A stretch of DNA of 64,000 nucleotides from an uncultured Bacteroidales bacterium (GCA_900318275.1 ONJY01000010.1:22619-86618); one strand, 5' to 3'. Shown: positions 52,835-62,545, counted from the first letter of the stretch. Numbers and translations are program-made. Notes: generated from the sequence alone by a model not told the origin.

Positions 52835-54135
52835 CACAGACATTACTCACCGCTATCATTATCATATTGGTCGTCATCCTGCTGCTGGTGGCGGCGCTGC
52901 TTGTACTGCGCGCCAAACTCATACCGCAGGGCAACGTGAAGATAACCATCAACGACGACAAAGAAATGACCGTTCCCACGGGCGGAACACTCATCAGCAC
53001 CCTCAGCGAACAGGGCGTCCACCTGCCCTCGGCCTGCGGCGGCAAGGGTTCGTGCGGCCAGTGCAAGTGTCGCGTCGTCAAGGGTGGCGGCAGCATCCTG
53101 CCTACCGAGACACCCCACTTCAGCCGCAAGCAGATACAGGAAGGCTGGCGACTCGGCTGCCAAGTGAAGGTCAAAGAGGATATGAGCCTGAAGCTCCCCG
53201 AGAGCATTCTCAGCATCAAGGAATACGAGTGCACCGTGGTCTCGAACCGCAATGTGGCCACCTTCATCAAGGAGTTCAAAGTGCAGCTGCCCGCCGGCGA
53301 ACACATGGACTTCGTGCCAGGCTCCTACGCACAGATCAAGATACCCACCTTCCGCATCAAGTACAGCGACTTCGACCGCAGCCTTATCGGCGACGAATAC
53401 CTGCCCGCCTGGGAGAAGTTCAAGATGTTCGACCTCGTCTGCGTCAACACCGAGCCCACCGTCCGTGCCTACTCCATGGCCAACTACCCCGCCGAGGGTG
53501 ATGTATTCATGCTCACCGTTCGTATCGCCACACCGCCCTTCACGGCCGACCGCAGCGGCTTCCAGAATGTCAACCCGGGCATAGCCTCAAGTTACATCTT
53601 CTCGCTGAAGCCAGGCGACAAGGTCATCATGAGCGGCCCCTACGGCGAGTTCCGCGTCCGCGGCACCGAGGACGGCACTTGGAGCGACGACCCGCAGGGT
53701 AACGAGATGATATGGGTGGGCGGCGGCGCCGGTATGGCTCCCCTCCGCGCACAGATCATGCACCTCACCCGCACCCTCAACTGCACCCACCGCCCCATGC
53801 ACTACTTCTACGGCGCCCGCGCCCTCAACGAGGTGTTTTACCTCAACGACTTCCACCAGCTGGAGAAGGATTTCCCCAACTTCCACTTCCACCTGGCCCT
53901 CGACCGTCCCGACCCGGCTGCCGATGCCGCCGGAGTGCCTTACACCCCCGGCTTCATCCACCAGGTCATGTACGACACCTACCTCAAGGACCACCCCGCC
54001 CCCGAGGACATCGAGTACTACATGTGCGGCCCCGGACCCATGAGCAGCGCCGTCGTCGCCATGCTCGACAACCTCGGCGTCCAGCCAGAGAACATCGCCT
54101 ATGACGACTTTGGAGGCGGCGCCCCGAAGCGTTGA
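52831..54135 (+). CDS. nqrF: Na+-NQR subunit F
   Basis: The 434-residue entry subunit takes electrons from NADH through FAD and a [2Fe-2S] cluster. After one N-terminal helix, the plant-type cluster ligands are Cys69, Cys75, Cys78 and Cys110. RAYSMANYP (FAD), [12 protein letters not shown] and [17 protein letters not shown] (NADH) follow. The extreme C terminus GGGAPKR is created by the first unit of a 44-bp tandem repeat that continues past the stop; the last partial unit would encode APKK followed by TAA, so the original end was probably APKK. Confidence 0.95.
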   Translation: MTQTLLTAIIIILVVILLLVAALLVLRAKLIPQGNVKITINDDKEMTVPTGGTLISTLSEQGVHLPSACGGKGSCGQCKCRVVKGGGSILPTETPHFSRKQIQEGWRLGCQVKVKEDMSLKLPESILSIKEYECTVVSNRNVATFIKEFKVQLPAGEHMDFVPGSYAQIKIPTFRIKYSDFDRSLIGDEYLPAWEKFKMFDLVCVNTEPTVRAYSMANYPAEGDVFMLTVRIATPPFTADRSGFQNVNPGIASSYIFSLKPGDKVIMSGPYGEFRVRGTEDGTWSDDPQGNEMIWVGGGAGMAPLRAQIMHLTRTLNCTHRPMHYFYGARALNEVFYLNDFHQLEKDFPNFHFHLALDRPDPAADAAGVPYTPGFIHQVMYDTYLKDHPAPEDIEYYMCGPGPMSSAVVAMLDNLGVQPENIAYDDFGGGAPKR

Positions 54136-54217
54136 ACGCGGAGCGAATGACGCCAAAAGGCGGTGCCCCGAAGCGTTGAACGCGGAGCGAATGACGCCAA
54201 AAGGCGGCGCCCCGAAG
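54115..54217 (+). repeat. 44-bp tandem repeat over the nqrF stop codon
   Basis: Units start at 54121, 54165 and 54209 (GCCCCGAAG), 44 bp apart; two complete and one short. The first supplies the last codons and the TGA of nqrF. Confidence 0.85.
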
Positions 54218-54243
54218 AAATAAAGCCTCTTTATTCAACACAT

Positions 54244-54279
54244 AAACAGGTGGGCAAAAGCACTTTTGCCCACCTGTTT
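54244..54279 (+). terminator. Terminator of the nqr operon
   Basis: A perfect 17-bp stem (AAACAGGTGGGCAAAAG / CTTTTGCCCACCTGTTT) with a 2-nt spacer lies 108 bp after the nqrF stop and is followed by TTTGTCT. Confidence 0.85.
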
Positions 54280-54388
54280 GTCTACTGTTAGCGGATTCCC
54301 CACCGTAGCGACACCTACTCCACCCTGAAAAAGCAGCTTTTTTGCATGTTTGTAACAGGCTGGAAACATGCACTATAACAGTATCATC

Positions 54389-54469
54389 TCTTATATTGGT
54401 CTTATATTGCTCTTATATTACTCCTTACTTGCGCTTACAAAGGTAAGAGATAGTAAGTGGTAAGTAATG
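54389..54469 (+). repeat. 11-bp triple repeat and adjacent heptanucleotide repeat
   Basis: TCTTATATTGG/TCTTATATTGC/TCTTATATTAC (54389-54421) is an 11-bp unit three times. GGTAAGAGATAGTAAGTGG (54442 on) has a 7-bp period. Confidence 0.7.
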
Positions 54470-54500
54470 ACTGACAAATAATTATCTGTGATTGAAGGGC

Positions 54501-54530
54501 AAAAAAAAGAGGCTCGACTGAGCCTCTTTT
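54501..54530 (-). terminator. Intrinsic terminator of the coiled-coil protein gene
   Basis: An 11-bp stem (AAAAGAGGCTC / GAGCCTCTTTT) with GACT loop is followed on the minus strand by a run of T. It lies 66 bp after the stop. Confidence 0.9.
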
Positions 54531-54595
54531 ACTTTGTTGCTGCCGATGGCGGTTATTCGCACGACTGGTGGCGACTATTCGCCAGCTGGTGGCGG

Positions 54596-55330
54596 TTATT
54601 CGCTCATCTGGCGGTATTTCTCCACTTCGCCTTCGACGGCTTTGACGTTCTGGTTGGCCTCTTCGGCTTTGCGCTCGGCTTCGGCTTTCTTGCCGGTGTT
54701 CTTCTCTATGCTCTTCTGCAGGTCGGCAATCTCCTTCTCGCAGTCGGCAATCTTCTGCTGGTACTTCTCGATGTCTTTGCGACGGTCCTCGATTTTCTTC
54801 TGGGCCTTTGTGATGTCGCTCTCCAAGCCGGTGACGACGGCGGCAGCCTTGCCGGCGGCCTTCTCGGCTTTCTTCAGGTTGGCCTGCTCGGCTTCCATCT
54901 GCTGGCCGGCTTCAAACTTGCTGACATACTGGGCGAAGCCTTCGACGAAATTGCGCACGTTGCCGTTGATGACGTTCTGGCTGATGGTGAGGTCGTTGCT
55001 GATGGCGCAGACGGTGACGACGGTCACCTTGTCCTTGCGCTTGCCTTGCTCCTCGACTTTAGTGTAAAGGCTCATCGTGGCATTGGAGATTTCGGCATAC
55101 ATCTGGTCGAGAGCGGCGACGTAACCCTCACTCTTCTTGGTCTTCAGCTTGGCGTCCTTGAGGCGCTGGTTCATGGCCTCCTGCACCATCTTGACATCCT
55201 TCTGGAGGCTGACGGTGTAGGCGGTGACGGTCTTCTCGCCGACCATCGCTGTGGTTTCCTGTACGCTCTGTGCCATTAGGCTCGTGCCGATGAATGCGGC
55301 AAGGGCCAATGCGATAACTTTTTTAATCAT
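54596..55330 (-). CDS. Exported coiled-coil protein of unknown function
   Basis: The 244-residue product has a signal peptide (MIKKVIALALAAFIGTSLMAQ). Residues 22-150 are mixed, with VTVVTVCAISNDLTISQNVI. Residues about 150-244 are a long coiled coil rich in Lys, Glu, Ala and Gln (KKIEDRRKDIEKYQQKIADC, EIADLQKSIEK). It is not recognised as a named family. It has its own promoter and terminator, so it is a single-gene unit in the periplasm or at the outer membrane. Confidence 0.78.
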   Translation of the reverse strand: MIKKVIALALAAFIGTSLMAQSVQETTAMVGEKTVTAYTVSLQKDVKMVQEAMNQRLKDAKLKTKKSEGYVAALDQMYAEISNATMSLYTKVEEQGKRKDKVTVVTVCAISNDLTISQNVINGNVRNFVEGFAQYVSKFEAGQQMEAEQANLKKAEKAAGKAAAVVTGLESDITKAQKKIEDRRKDIEKYQQKIADCEKEIADLQKSIEKNTGKKAEAERKAEEANQNVKAVEGEVEKYRQMSE

Positions 55331-55383
55331 AATGCGATATGTTTTAGATGTTTATACTATTTTGCATCCTTTTTTCAATATTG

Positions 55384-55391
55384 CAAATATA
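55384..55391 (-). promoter_or_regulatory. Promoter -7 box of the coiled-coil protein gene
   Basis: The minus strand reads TATATTTGC, 53 bp before the start codon. Confidence 0.65.
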
Positions 55392-55522
55392 CAAATAATT
55401 CAATACGGTGGCAAACTTTTTTCACTTTGATGCGACGAAAGGGGCGCCGGATGGCGGCACCTGCGCGGCGGGAGGTCTTCTTGCGACAACGGCGGAGAGC
55501 CATCTTTTTTGACGCCGAGGGC

Positions 55523-55551
55523 TTGCAATTGAGTTTTTTTTCGTATCTTTG
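55523..55551 (+). promoter_or_regulatory. Promoter of the fumarate reductase/succinate dehydrogenase operon
   Basis: TTG at 55523-55525 and TATCTTTG at 55544-55551 (18-nt spacer), 44 bp before the first gene. Confidence 0.7.
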
Positions 55552-55595
55552 CCTCTTGATATTTAATAATTCTTAACAATAACATTCTAAACGAT

Positions 55596-56555
55596 ATGAA
55601 CTTACTGAAAATTCACTCCATCACGAAGAAGCTCCTCGTGGCTCTGGTAGGCGCATTCCTGCTGCTGTTCCTGCTGTTCCACGCCACAGCCAACCTCTTC
55701 GTCCTGCGACACGACGAAGGCGCTTGGTACTCAGCCTTCTGCCACTTCATGGGCACCAACTGGATTGTCAAAGCGTTCGAGATAGTGCTGCTGGGTGTCA
55801 TAGCGCTGCACATCCTGCTGACGCTCTGGCTCGCCCTCACCAACCGTCTGGCACGCCCCGTGCGCTACCACGAGGCCTCGCGCAGCAAGACTCACACCAC
55901 ATCGAAGCTGATGGTGTGGACGGGCATCCTCATCTTCGTGTGCCTTATCATCCACTTCTGCGACTTCTACTTCGTCAAGCTCGGCTGGGTGAAAGGCGAA
56001 TATATGGTGAAGACCGAGAAGCTGCAGAGCCAAGAAATCATGGGACTCGTGCAGTACTCGCAGCAGATGGGCTTGACACCCGAAGAGATGATCGACGAGC
56101 TGGAGGCCCAGTCGGCCATGTACACCGATGAGAACGGCGACGCAACAGAGGTGGAGGAGTACATCGGCAAGATGCGCGACCAGCTGGGTATCATCAACAT
56201 CGTGCAGCGCGCCAGCGAGGAGGGCAACATCACCGGCGACGGCGAGTGGATACGCCACCTCACCTACGACGAACGGCAGACCCTGCGCAAGGTGCTGCCC
56301 GAGAGCGACCCCGAGCCCGACTTCTACTACATGGTGCGCGAGAAGTTCAGCCATTGGCACATCGTGCTCGGCTACCTCTTCTTCTTCTTCGTCATCTTCA
56401 TGCACCTCCGCCACGCCTTCCCCTCGGCCTTCCAGACCTTGGGCCTCAACAACTACAAGTACAACAACATCATCGAAGTGCTGGGCAAGATATACACGTG
56501 GCTCGTGGTGCTGATGTTCGCCATAGTGCCGATACTCGTTTACCTTGGCCTATAA
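55596..56555 (+). CDS. sdhC: Succinate dehydrogenase/fumarate reductase cytochrome b subunit with extra loop
   Basis: The 319-residue subunit has the five-helix B-type fold: helix I VALVGAFLLLFLLFHATANL, helix II VLLGVIALHILLTLWLALTN, helix III WTGILIFVCLIIHFCDFYFV, then helix IV HIVLGYLFFFFVIFMHLRHA and helix V TWLVVLMFAIVPILVYL. His residues in helices I, II, III and IV fit the haem ligands. Between III and IV is an acidic soluble insertion of about 90-100 residues (about 130-245; LTPEEMIDELEAQ, LTYDERQTLRKVL). Usual Bacteroides subunits are about 225-230 residues. It starts the operon with sdhA and sdhB. Confidence 0.9.
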   Translation: MNLLKIHSITKKLLVALVGAFLLLFLLFHATANLFVLRHDEGAWYSAFCHFMGTNWIVKAFEIVLLGVIALHILLTLWLALTNRLARPVRYHEASRSKTHTTSKLMVWTGILIFVCLIIHFCDFYFVKLGWVKGEYMVKTEKLQSQEIMGLVQYSQQMGLTPEEMIDELEAQSAMYTDENGDATEVEEYIGKMRDQLGIINIVQRASEEGNITGDGEWIRHLTYDERQTLRKVLPESDPEPDFYYMVREKFSHWHIVLGYLFFFFVIFMHLRHAFPSAFQTLGLNNYKYNNIIEVLGKIYTWLVVLMFAIVPILVYLGL

Positions 56556-56590
56556 CCCATTACGCATTAACGCAATAACACACTAACGCA

Positions 56591-58528
56591 ATGAAATTAG
56601 ACTCCAAGATACCTGAAGGTCCTCTCTGCGAGAAATGGACCAACTACAAAGCCGCGCAGAAGCTGGTGAACCCCGCCAACAAGCGCAAGCTCGACATCAT
56701 CGTCGTCGGCACCGGCCTCGCCGGCGCATCGGCAGCCGCCTCGCTCGGCGCCCTGGGATTCCATGTGGACATCTTCTGCATCCAGGACTCGCCGCGCCGC
56801 GCGCACTCCATTGCCGCCCAGGGCGGTATCAACGCCGCCAAGAACTACCAGAACGACGGCGACAGCGTGGAGCGCCTCTTCAAGGACACCATCAAGGGCG
56901 GCGACTACCGCGCACGCGAGGCCAACGTATACCGCCTGGCAGAGGTCAGCGGCGACATCATCGACCAATGTGTGGCGCAGGGTGTGCCCTTCGCACGCGA
57001 CTATAGCGGCCTGCTCGACAACCGATCCTTCGGCGGTGCACAGGTCTCGAGAACATTCTACGCCCGCGGCCAGACGGGCCAGCAGCTGCTGCTGGGTGCC
57101 TACGGCGCACTCAGCCGCGAGATAGCACGCGGCACCGTGGTGCTGCACGAGCGCCACGAGATGATGGACCTCGTCGTCAAGGACGGCCGTGCACGCGGCA
57201 TCATCGTACGCAACCTCGTCACCGGCGAGCTCGAGCGCTATGCAGCACACGCCGTCGTGGTGGCCACAGGCGGCTACGGCAACGTCTACTACCTCAGCAC
57301 CAACGCCATGAACAGCAACGGAAGCGCAGCATGGGTGTGCCACCGTCGCGGCGCCGCCTTCGCCAACCCCTGCTACGTGCAGATACACCCCACCTGCATC
57401 CCCGTGCACGGCGACTACCAGTCGAAGCTCACCCTGATGAGCGAGAGCCTCCGCAACGACGGCCGCATCTGGGTGCCCAAGAAGAAAGAGGACGCCGAAG
57501 CCATACGGCGCGGTGAGAAGAACGCCCTTGACATAGCAGAAGAGGACCGCGACTACTACCTCGAACGCCGCTATCCCGCCTTCGGTAACCTTGTGCCGCG
57601 CGACGTCGCCAGCCGCGCAGCCAAAGAGCGCTGCGATGCCGGCTACGGCGTGGGTTCCACAGGCCTGGCCGTGTACCTTGACTTCGCCGACGCCATCAAG
57701 CGTCTCGGCCGCGACGTGGTGGAGCAGAAGTACGGCAACCTCTTCCAGATGTACCAGAAGATTGTCGATGTGGACCCCTACGAGTACCCGATGATGATAT
57801 ACCCCGCCGTACATTACACCATGGGCGGCCTCTGGGTCGACTATGAGCTGCAGACGACAATCCCCGGCCTATTCGCCGCCGGCGAGGCCAACTTCAGCGA
57901 CCACGGCGCCAACCGCCTCGGCGCCAGCGCCCTCATGCAGGGCCTTGCCGACGGCTACTTCGTGCTGCCCTACACCATGCAAAACTATCTGGCCGACCAG
58001 ATTTATGTGGGCAAAATCAAGGCCGAAGGCCCCGAGTTCGACGAGGCCGAAGCCAACGTACGCGCCCGCATGGAGGGCCTCATGAACATACAGGGCGAGC
58101 ATTCCGTCGACCACTACCACAAAGCCCTCGGCAAGGTCATGTGGGAATACTGTGGCATGGCCCGCAGCAAGGAAAGCCTCGCCACCGCCGCCACCAAGGT
58201 CGCCGAGCTCGAAGCCGACTTCTACCAGCACGTCTTCATACCCGGCAAGGCCGCAGAGATGAACCCCGAGCTGGAGAAAGCCTACCGCCTGGCCGACTAC
58301 TTCGAGCTGGCACGCCTCATCGTCGCCGACGCCACCCAACGTGAGGAGAGCTGCGGCGGACACTTCCGCGTGGAGCACCAGACAGAGGACGGCGAGACCC
58401 TCCGAGACGACGACAACTTCATGTTTGTAGCCGCCTGGGAGTACCAAGGACACGACAAGCCCGAAGTGATGTACAAGGAAGAACTCAACTACGAGCACAT
58501 ACAGATTGTCAAACGTAATTACAAGTAA
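56591..58528 (+). CDS. sdhA: Fumarate reductase/succinate dehydrogenase flavoprotein subunit
   Basis: The 645-residue FAD protein interconverts fumarate and succinate; in an anaerobe the reductase direction is likely. FAD motif [17 protein letters not shown], the covalent FAD histidine His72 in [15 protein letters not shown], and the substrate region [11 protein letters not shown] and [10 protein letters not shown] are present. Length fits the B-type family. It follows sdhC by 35 bp and precedes sdhB by 3 bp. The spacer has a CATTAACG-type repeat. Confidence 0.96.
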   Translation: MKLDSKIPEGPLCEKWTNYKAAQKLVNPANKRKLDIIVVGTGLAGASAAASLGALGFHVDIFCIQDSPRRAHSIAAQGGINAAKNYQNDGDSVERLFKDTIKGGDYRAREANVYRLAEVSGDIIDQCVAQGVPFARDYSGLLDNRSFGGAQVSRTFYARGQTGQQLLLGAYGALSREIARGTVVLHERHEMMDLVVKDGRARGIIVRNLVTGELERYAAHAVVVATGGYGNVYYLSTNAMNSNGSAAWVCHRRGAAFANPCYVQIHPTCIPVHGDYQSKLTLMSESLRNDGRIWVPKKKEDAEAIRRGEKNALDIAEEDRDYYLERRYPAFGNLVPRDVASRAAKERCDAGYGVGSTGLAVYLDFADAIKRLGRDVVEQKYGNLFQMYQKIVDVDPYEYPMMIYPAVHYTMGGLWVDYELQTTIPGLFAAGEANFSDHGANRLGASALMQGLADGYFVLPYTMQNYLADQIYVGKIKAEGPEFDEAEANVRARMEGLMNIQGEHSVDHYHKALGKVMWEYCGMARSKESLATAATKVAELEADFYQHVFIPGKAAEMNPELEKAYRLADYFELARLIVADATQREESCGGHFRVEHQTEDGETLRDDDNFMFVAAWEYQGHDKPEVMYKEELNYEHIQIVKRNYK

Positions 58529-58531
58529 GCC

Positions 58532-59290
58532 ATGAAATTCACACTACATATATGGCGCCAAGAGAACGCACGCGCCAAAGGGCACTTTGAGACCTACGAG
58601 ATTGACAACATCTCGGCCGACTGCTCGTTTCTCGAAATGCTCGACCAGCTCAACGAAAAGCTCATCAACGACAAGATAGCCCACCCCGTCTGCTTCGACA
58701 ACGACTGCCGCGAAGGCATCTGCGGCATGTGCGGCCTCTACATCAACGGTCGTCCGCACGGCAACGACGACGGCGTCACCACCTGCCAGCTCCACATGCG
58801 CCACTTCAACGACGGCGACGAGATATGGGTGGAACCTTGGCGTGCCAAAGCCTTCCCCATCATCAAGGATCTGGTGGTCGACCGCACGGCCTTCGACAAG
58901 ATAATCCAGGCCGGCGGCTATATCAGCGCCACCACCGGCGGCGTGCCCGACGCCAACAACATCCTTGTGCCCAAACATATCGCCGACCAGGCGATGGATG
59001 CTGCCGCCTGCATAGGTTGCGGAGCCTGCGTGGCGGCATGCAAGAACGCCAGCGCCATGCTCTTCGTCGGCGCCAAGATAAGCCACCTCAACCTGCTACC
59101 GCAAGGCTATCCCGAGGCAATGGACCGCGTGCGCAACATGATCATCAAGATGGACGAGCTGGGCTTCGGCGGATGCACCAACACCTACGCCTGCGAGGCC
59201 GAATGTCCCAAGCAGATCAAGCGCCAGAACATCGCTCGCCTCAATAGATGCTGGATAGGCCAGATGTTCGGCCGCGACCGTAACGAATAA
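58532..59290 (+). CDS. sdhB: Fumarate reductase/succinate dehydrogenase iron-sulfur subunit
   Basis: The 252-residue protein links the flavoprotein to the cytochrome b. [2Fe-2S] ligands are Cys54, Cys59, Cys64 and Cys67 ([14 protein letters not shown]). The C-terminal clusters use [13 protein letters not shown] and [12 protein letters not shown]. It lies 3 bp after sdhA. Full length. Confidence 0.96.
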   Translation: MKFTLHIWRQENARAKGHFETYEIDNISADCSFLEMLDQLNEKLINDKIAHPVCFDNDCREGICGMCGLYINGRPHGNDDGVTTCQLHMRHFNDGDEIWVEPWRAKAFPIIKDLVVDRTAFDKIIQAGGYISATTGGVPDANNILVPKHIADQAMDAAACIGCGACVAACKNASAMLFVGAKISHLNLLPQGYPEAMDRVRNMIIKMDELGFGGCTNTYACEAECPKQIKRQNIARLNRCWIGQMFGRDRNE

Positions 59291-59308
59291 TTATTTAATA
59301 CATACACC

Positions 59309-60097
59309 ATGAAAAAAGTCATTATCACCCTTGCCGCTGTGGCCATGCTCGCCACCAGCGCAACAGCACAGAGCACCGTGACCATCAACTCACGCGCATG
59401 GACAACCAACTATTGGACCACCATCCTCTACAATATTGCCCAGGGCGTCACCGTCACCATGCTCGGTGCCGACAACCACGTCGACTCCGTAGCCCTCGCA
59501 ACCCTGCTTCCCGGCGCCGACCTCGTTTTCCCCGTAGGTATGGCCAAGAGCGGTTTCACAGAGATTAACGACATCTACGGTCCTTACCACCGCGCTTTCG
59601 CCACCCCCTTCAAGAAGATGGGTGACTTCTGCATCGGTATCGACGCCTCGTGGACGCCCACATTCATAGGCCTCTACGCCGGCGCTTTCTTCAAGAGCCA
59701 GGAGATGGTCTTCAAGACTAACGACCAGAGCCTCCGCAGCTTCTACTTCCAGCCACGCGGCGGTCTTGTCATCACCTTCGAGGACATAGCCATCGAGGGC
59801 GGTATCTTCTACGACAAAGTCGTCGGCTGGGGCGGCAACTACAACGGCGAAGACATGAACCTCCCCTACCCGATGCAGTGTGACAACTCCATGTTCAGCG
59901 ACGGCCTCGGTCTCGACTTCGGCATCACCTACAGCATGAACGCCCGCAGCAAGACCGTCCTCATGTTCTCCATGCCTCTGCACAACTTCTTCAACGACGG
60001 CTACACCATCGAAAACAACGGCACCGCCTACAAGCCCTGGGAGGGTATGAACCGCCGCGTCGGCTACATCACCCTCACCCACCGCATACGCCTCTAA
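59309..60097 (+). CDS. Probable outer-membrane beta-barrel protein
   Basis: The 262-residue product has a signal peptide (MKKVIITLAAVAMLATSATAQ) and beta-strand-rich sequence (GDFCIGIDASWTPTFIGLYAGAF, YFQPRGGLVITFEDIAIEGGIFY, KTVLMFSMPLHNFF). The last strand reads GYITLTHRIRL, without the usual terminal aromatic. It is not assigned to a family. It follows sdhB by 18 bp and may be in the same transcript; it ends before a hairpin at 60123. Confidence 0.65.
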   Translation: MKKVIITLAAVAMLATSATAQSTVTINSRAWTTNYWTTILYNIAQGVTVTMLGADNHVDSVALATLLPGADLVFPVGMAKSGFTEINDIYGPYHRAFATPFKKMGDFCIGIDASWTPTFIGLYAGAFFKSQEMVFKTNDQSLRSFYFQPRGGLVITFEDIAIEGGIFYDKVVGWGGNYNGEDMNLPYPMQCDNSMFSDGLGLDFGITYSMNARSKTVLMFSMPLHNFFNDGYTIENNGTAYKPWEGMNRRVGYITLTHRIRL

Positions 60098-60122
60098 GCG
60101 CAAATACAGCAACAGCCTGCAT

Positions 60123-60154
60123 CCGGCACCATCGGCAGCCCTCGGTGGTGCCGG
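60123..60154 (+). terminator. Hairpin after the sdh operon
   Basis: CCGGCACCA and TGGTGCCGG (9-bp stem, 14-nt loop) lie 25 bp after the stop. The T tract is poor (CTTGCTTTC), so Rho-independent function is uncertain. Confidence 0.55.
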
Positions 60155-60201
60155 CTTGCTTTCACCACTATTGGTGATAACGCCGTGTTCTGGAAAGTTA
60201 G

Positions 60202-60209
60202 TAATTTTG
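60202..60209 (+). promoter_or_regulatory. Promoter -7 box of the CDF exporter gene
   Basis: TAATTTTGC, 44 bp before the ATG at 60254. Confidence 0.7.
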
Positions 60210-60253
60210 CAAACTGAAAAACAAGGTCAAACAAAACTAAAAAAAACAGAGAA

Positions 60254-61231
60254 ATGGAACACCAACACAACCATGGTCATGAGCATCACCATGAGTACCT
60301 CCATGAACACGAACACCACGGGCACGAGCACGAACATCATGGCCACCATCACCACCACACACACGCCATAGAGAAGCTGTCTACAATATATATTGTGGCG
60401 GTAGCGCTCAACCTGGCCTTCGTCATTGTCGAGGCCGTGGCGGGCATCGTGGGCAACAGCATAGGCCTGCTCAGCGATGCCGGGCACAACCTCAGCGACG
60501 TCTTCTCGCTGCTGCTGGCCATGATAGCGCTGAAACTGGCCTCGAGCCACGCTACCAAGCGCTTCACCTACGGCCACCGCAAAGCCTCGGTCCTCATCTC
60601 GCTGCTCAACGCCATCATCCTCCTCGTCGCCGTGGGCGCCATCATCGTGGAGAGCGTCGAGAAGTTCTTCAACCCCACGGAAGTCAACGGCACCCTCATC
60701 ATCTGGACCGCCGCCGTGGGCATCGTCATCAACGGCCTCACGGCATGGGCCCTCAGCCGCCAACAGAAGCACGACATCAACACACGCGGCGCCTTCCTCC
60801 ACATGCTCGCCGACACACTGGTGAGCGTCGGTGTGGTGATAAGCGGCGTGGTCATCAAGTACACGGGCTGGACGGTGGTAGACCCAATCATAGGCCTCGT
60901 CATAGCCGTCGTAATCCTCGTCAGCACCTGGGAGCTGCTCTCCGAGAGCCTGCGCATGAGCACCGACGCTGTGCCTGAAGGCTTCGACGTGGACGATATC
61001 AGCCACAAGATTGAAAGCCTCGACGGCGTGCTCAACGTGCACCACATGCACATCTGGGCCATCTCGACGACGGAGACGGCGTTGACGTGCCACATCGTCA
61101 TACCCGAGGCCACGATGCTCGAGGAGGTCACCGACCGCGTGAAAGAGACCCTCGACGGGCTCGGCATCCACCACAGCACTCTGGAGTTGGAGACGCGCAG
61201 CAGCCACTGCAAGGACCACGACTGCTGCTGA
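60254..61231 (+). CDS. czcD: Cation diffusion facilitator (zinc/cobalt/cadmium exporter family)
   Basis: The 325-residue inner-membrane antiporter has an N-terminal His-rich tail (residues 1-38, about 20 His, many Glu), expected to bind metal in the cytosol. Six helices follow, with the zinc-site motifs SDAGHNLSD and HMLADTLVS. The C-terminal cytosolic domain (about 235-325) includes GVLNVHHMHIWAIS and ends with CKDHDCC. Export of Zn2+ is likely; specificity is inferred from family. Confidence 0.93.
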   Translation: MEHQHNHGHEHHHEYLHEHEHHGHEHEHHGHHHHHTHAIEKLSTIYIVAVALNLAFVIVEAVAGIVGNSIGLLSDAGHNLSDVFSLLLAMIALKLASSHATKRFTYGHRKASVLISLLNAIILLVAVGAIIVESVEKFFNPTEVNGTLIIWTAAVGIVINGLTAWALSRQQKHDINTRGAFLHMLADTLVSVGVVISGVVIKYTGWTVVDPIIGLVIAVVILVSTWELLSESLRMSTDAVPEGFDVDDISHKIESLDGVLNVHHMHIWAISTTETALTCHIVIPEATMLEEVTDRVKETLDGLGIHHSTLELETRSSHCKDHDCC

Positions 61232-61248
61232 CTCAACCTGCATTAAAA

Positions 61249-61292
61249 GAAAACCCCTACGGATATCAGCAATGATGCTCCGTAGGGGTTTC
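61249..61292. terminator. Bidirectional terminator between czcD and the FGE-like gene
   Basis: AAACCCCTACGGA and TCCGTAGGGGTTT form a 13-bp stem with a 15-nt loop between two converging genes. T-runs are short on both sides. Confidence 0.85.
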
Positions 61293-61319
61293 TGCTATCC
61301 GTAGGTAACGCGGCGAGCG

Positions 61320-62201
61320 TCAGTCCATGGTGACGGCCACACGGAAGCCTATATTATAGCTCGTGCTGCTCGAGCTCAATCCTTCGCGGTGCGCCACGCG
61401 GCAATACTGGGCCGAGTCATTGCAGCTACCTCCGCGATAGACGCGTCCGAGTCCCGCCGAGGTCTGCCCCTCGGGGTCGGTTACGGCGCCGCTGCCGAGG
61501 GCAGCATACCAGTCGGAGCACCACTCGCGCACATTGCCCGTCATGTCGTACAGGTTCAAGGCGTTAGGCTGACGACCCTTGACGGCGCATGTGTGGCGGA
61601 TGATGAGGGGCTCGTGGGTGACAGGGTTCTCGGTCTGGTAGTGCGGCGAATTGTCCCAATACCAAGCCACATTGCCTATGATGTCGCTGCCGGCATAGGC
61701 GGTGCGCGACGAGGGCGCGCGGTGGCCGCCCTGCGCGGCATACTCCCACTGCGCCTCGGTGGGCAGCGTGAAGTTGTAGCCGGTCATCTCCTTCAGTTTC
61801 TGACAGAAACCGACAGCGTCACTGTAGCTCACATGGTCTACGGGGTAGTCGTCGCCATAGTTGAACTCGGCGACACTAGTGTCCATCACGGCGCGGTAGA
61901 GGGCCTGCGTCACCTCGGTCTGGCCGATGTAGAAATTGTGCGTCAGAGTAACCTGATGCTCAGGGGCATCGGCGTCGACGTCGCCCATAGTGAAGCTGCC
62001 GGCGCGCACCAGCACCATGTTGAACGACACATCGGTACCAGGCACGCTGATTGACTCCAAGTCCGCCACCAGCGGACGCGCAGGGGTGCGCGGCTGCTGC
62101 TGGGTTTCATCGCCCAGGTTGACGGTGTGCTCCTTGTCGCTGCAGGCAGCGAAAACCAACGCAGCTACCATAAGACTGTATGTCAATATCTTGCAGTTCA
62201 T
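61320..62201 (-). CDS. FGE/SUMF1-domain lipoprotein
   Basis: The 293-residue product has a signal with lipobox FAAC (Cys20). An FGE-sulfatase fold covers about 55-293: VRAGSFTMGDVDADAPEHQV, YIGQTEVTQALYRAVM, LPTEAQWEYAAQGG, DMTGNVREWCSDWY, and RVYRGGSCND...GFRVAV. True formylglycine-generating enzymes need a Cys pair near the C terminus; here one Cys is in GGSCND and one in QYCRVA, so catalysis is uncertain. Many Bacteroidota FGE-fold lipoproteins (GldK-like) are structural. Its promoter lies at 62223. Confidence 0.85.
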   Translation of the reverse strand: MNCKILTYSLMVAALVFAACSDKEHTVNLGDETQQQPRTPARPLVADLESISVPGTDVSFNMVLVRAGSFTMGDVDADAPEHQVTLTHNFYIGQTEVTQALYRAVMDTSVAEFNYGDDYPVDHVSYSDAVGFCQKLKEMTGYNFTLPTEAQWEYAAQGGHRAPSSRTAYAGSDIIGNVAWYWDNSPHYQTENPVTHEPLIIRHTCAVKGRQPNALNLYDMTGNVREWCSDWYAALGSGAVTDPEGQTSAGLGRVYRGGSCNDSAQYCRVAHREGLSSSSTSYNIGFRVAVTMD

Positions 62202-62222
62202 ATTCCTTTAGTTTTTATTCTG

Positions 62223-62230
62223 CAAAGATA
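62223..62230 (-). promoter_or_regulatory. Promoter -7 box of the FGE-like gene
   Basis: The minus strand reads TATCTTTGC, 22 bp before the start codon. Confidence 0.65.
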
Positions 62231-62334
62231 CAAAAAAATAAAGACACCCGCGCAACGACTTTTTTACAACAGCAGAACACACTAAATTACAGACATATAC
62301 CAATACCGAATTTTCGCAAACCCTTACTGTTGCT

Positions 62335-62545
62335 GGGGTTGTTCGGAGCCCCTTCGGCCCCTCTACGGAGTCCCTTCGGCCGTTCTTCAAGCGCCTGCGG
62401 CCGTGCGTGGGCATGTGTGGGCGGGGATGCGCAGAGGGGATGCGTTCGCATCCTAAGCACGGGGATGTGTGCCCAAGCGGAGCGGCCGTAGAGGGGCCGT
62501 AGGGGGGCCGAGGGGGAGCCGTAGGGGCAGCGAGGTGGAGGCAAA
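62335..62545. repeat. GC-rich degenerate repeat block (CCTTCGG/CCGTAGGGG family)
   Basis: Units such as GGAGCCCCTTCGGCCCC, GGAGTCCCTTCGGCC on the left and GGCCGTAGGGG, GAGCCGTAGGGG on the right are mutually complementary in part. Related blocks occur at 2995-3125, 36785-36965, 45645-45725 and 50931-50985. Confidence 0.7.

Larger units (their letters stand above)
54136..54595. other. 460-bp convergent intergenic region after nqrF
   Basis: It contains the tail of the 44-bp repeat, the nqr terminator (54244-54279), a TTATATTG 11-bp triple repeat, a GTAAGAG-type 7-bp repeat (54442-54469) and the terminator of the minus-strand gene at 54596. No coding frame was seen. Confidence 0.75.

Noticed and set aside
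54545-54600. A functional site in the GGCGGTTATTCGC repeats at the 3' end of the coiled-coil gene.
   Set aside because: Three short degenerate copies only, partly coding; too little to support more than the general repeat pattern.
56597-57814. A 405-codon minus-strand open frame.
   Set aside because: Antisense of sdhA, whose motifs are complete; no upstream ribosome site.
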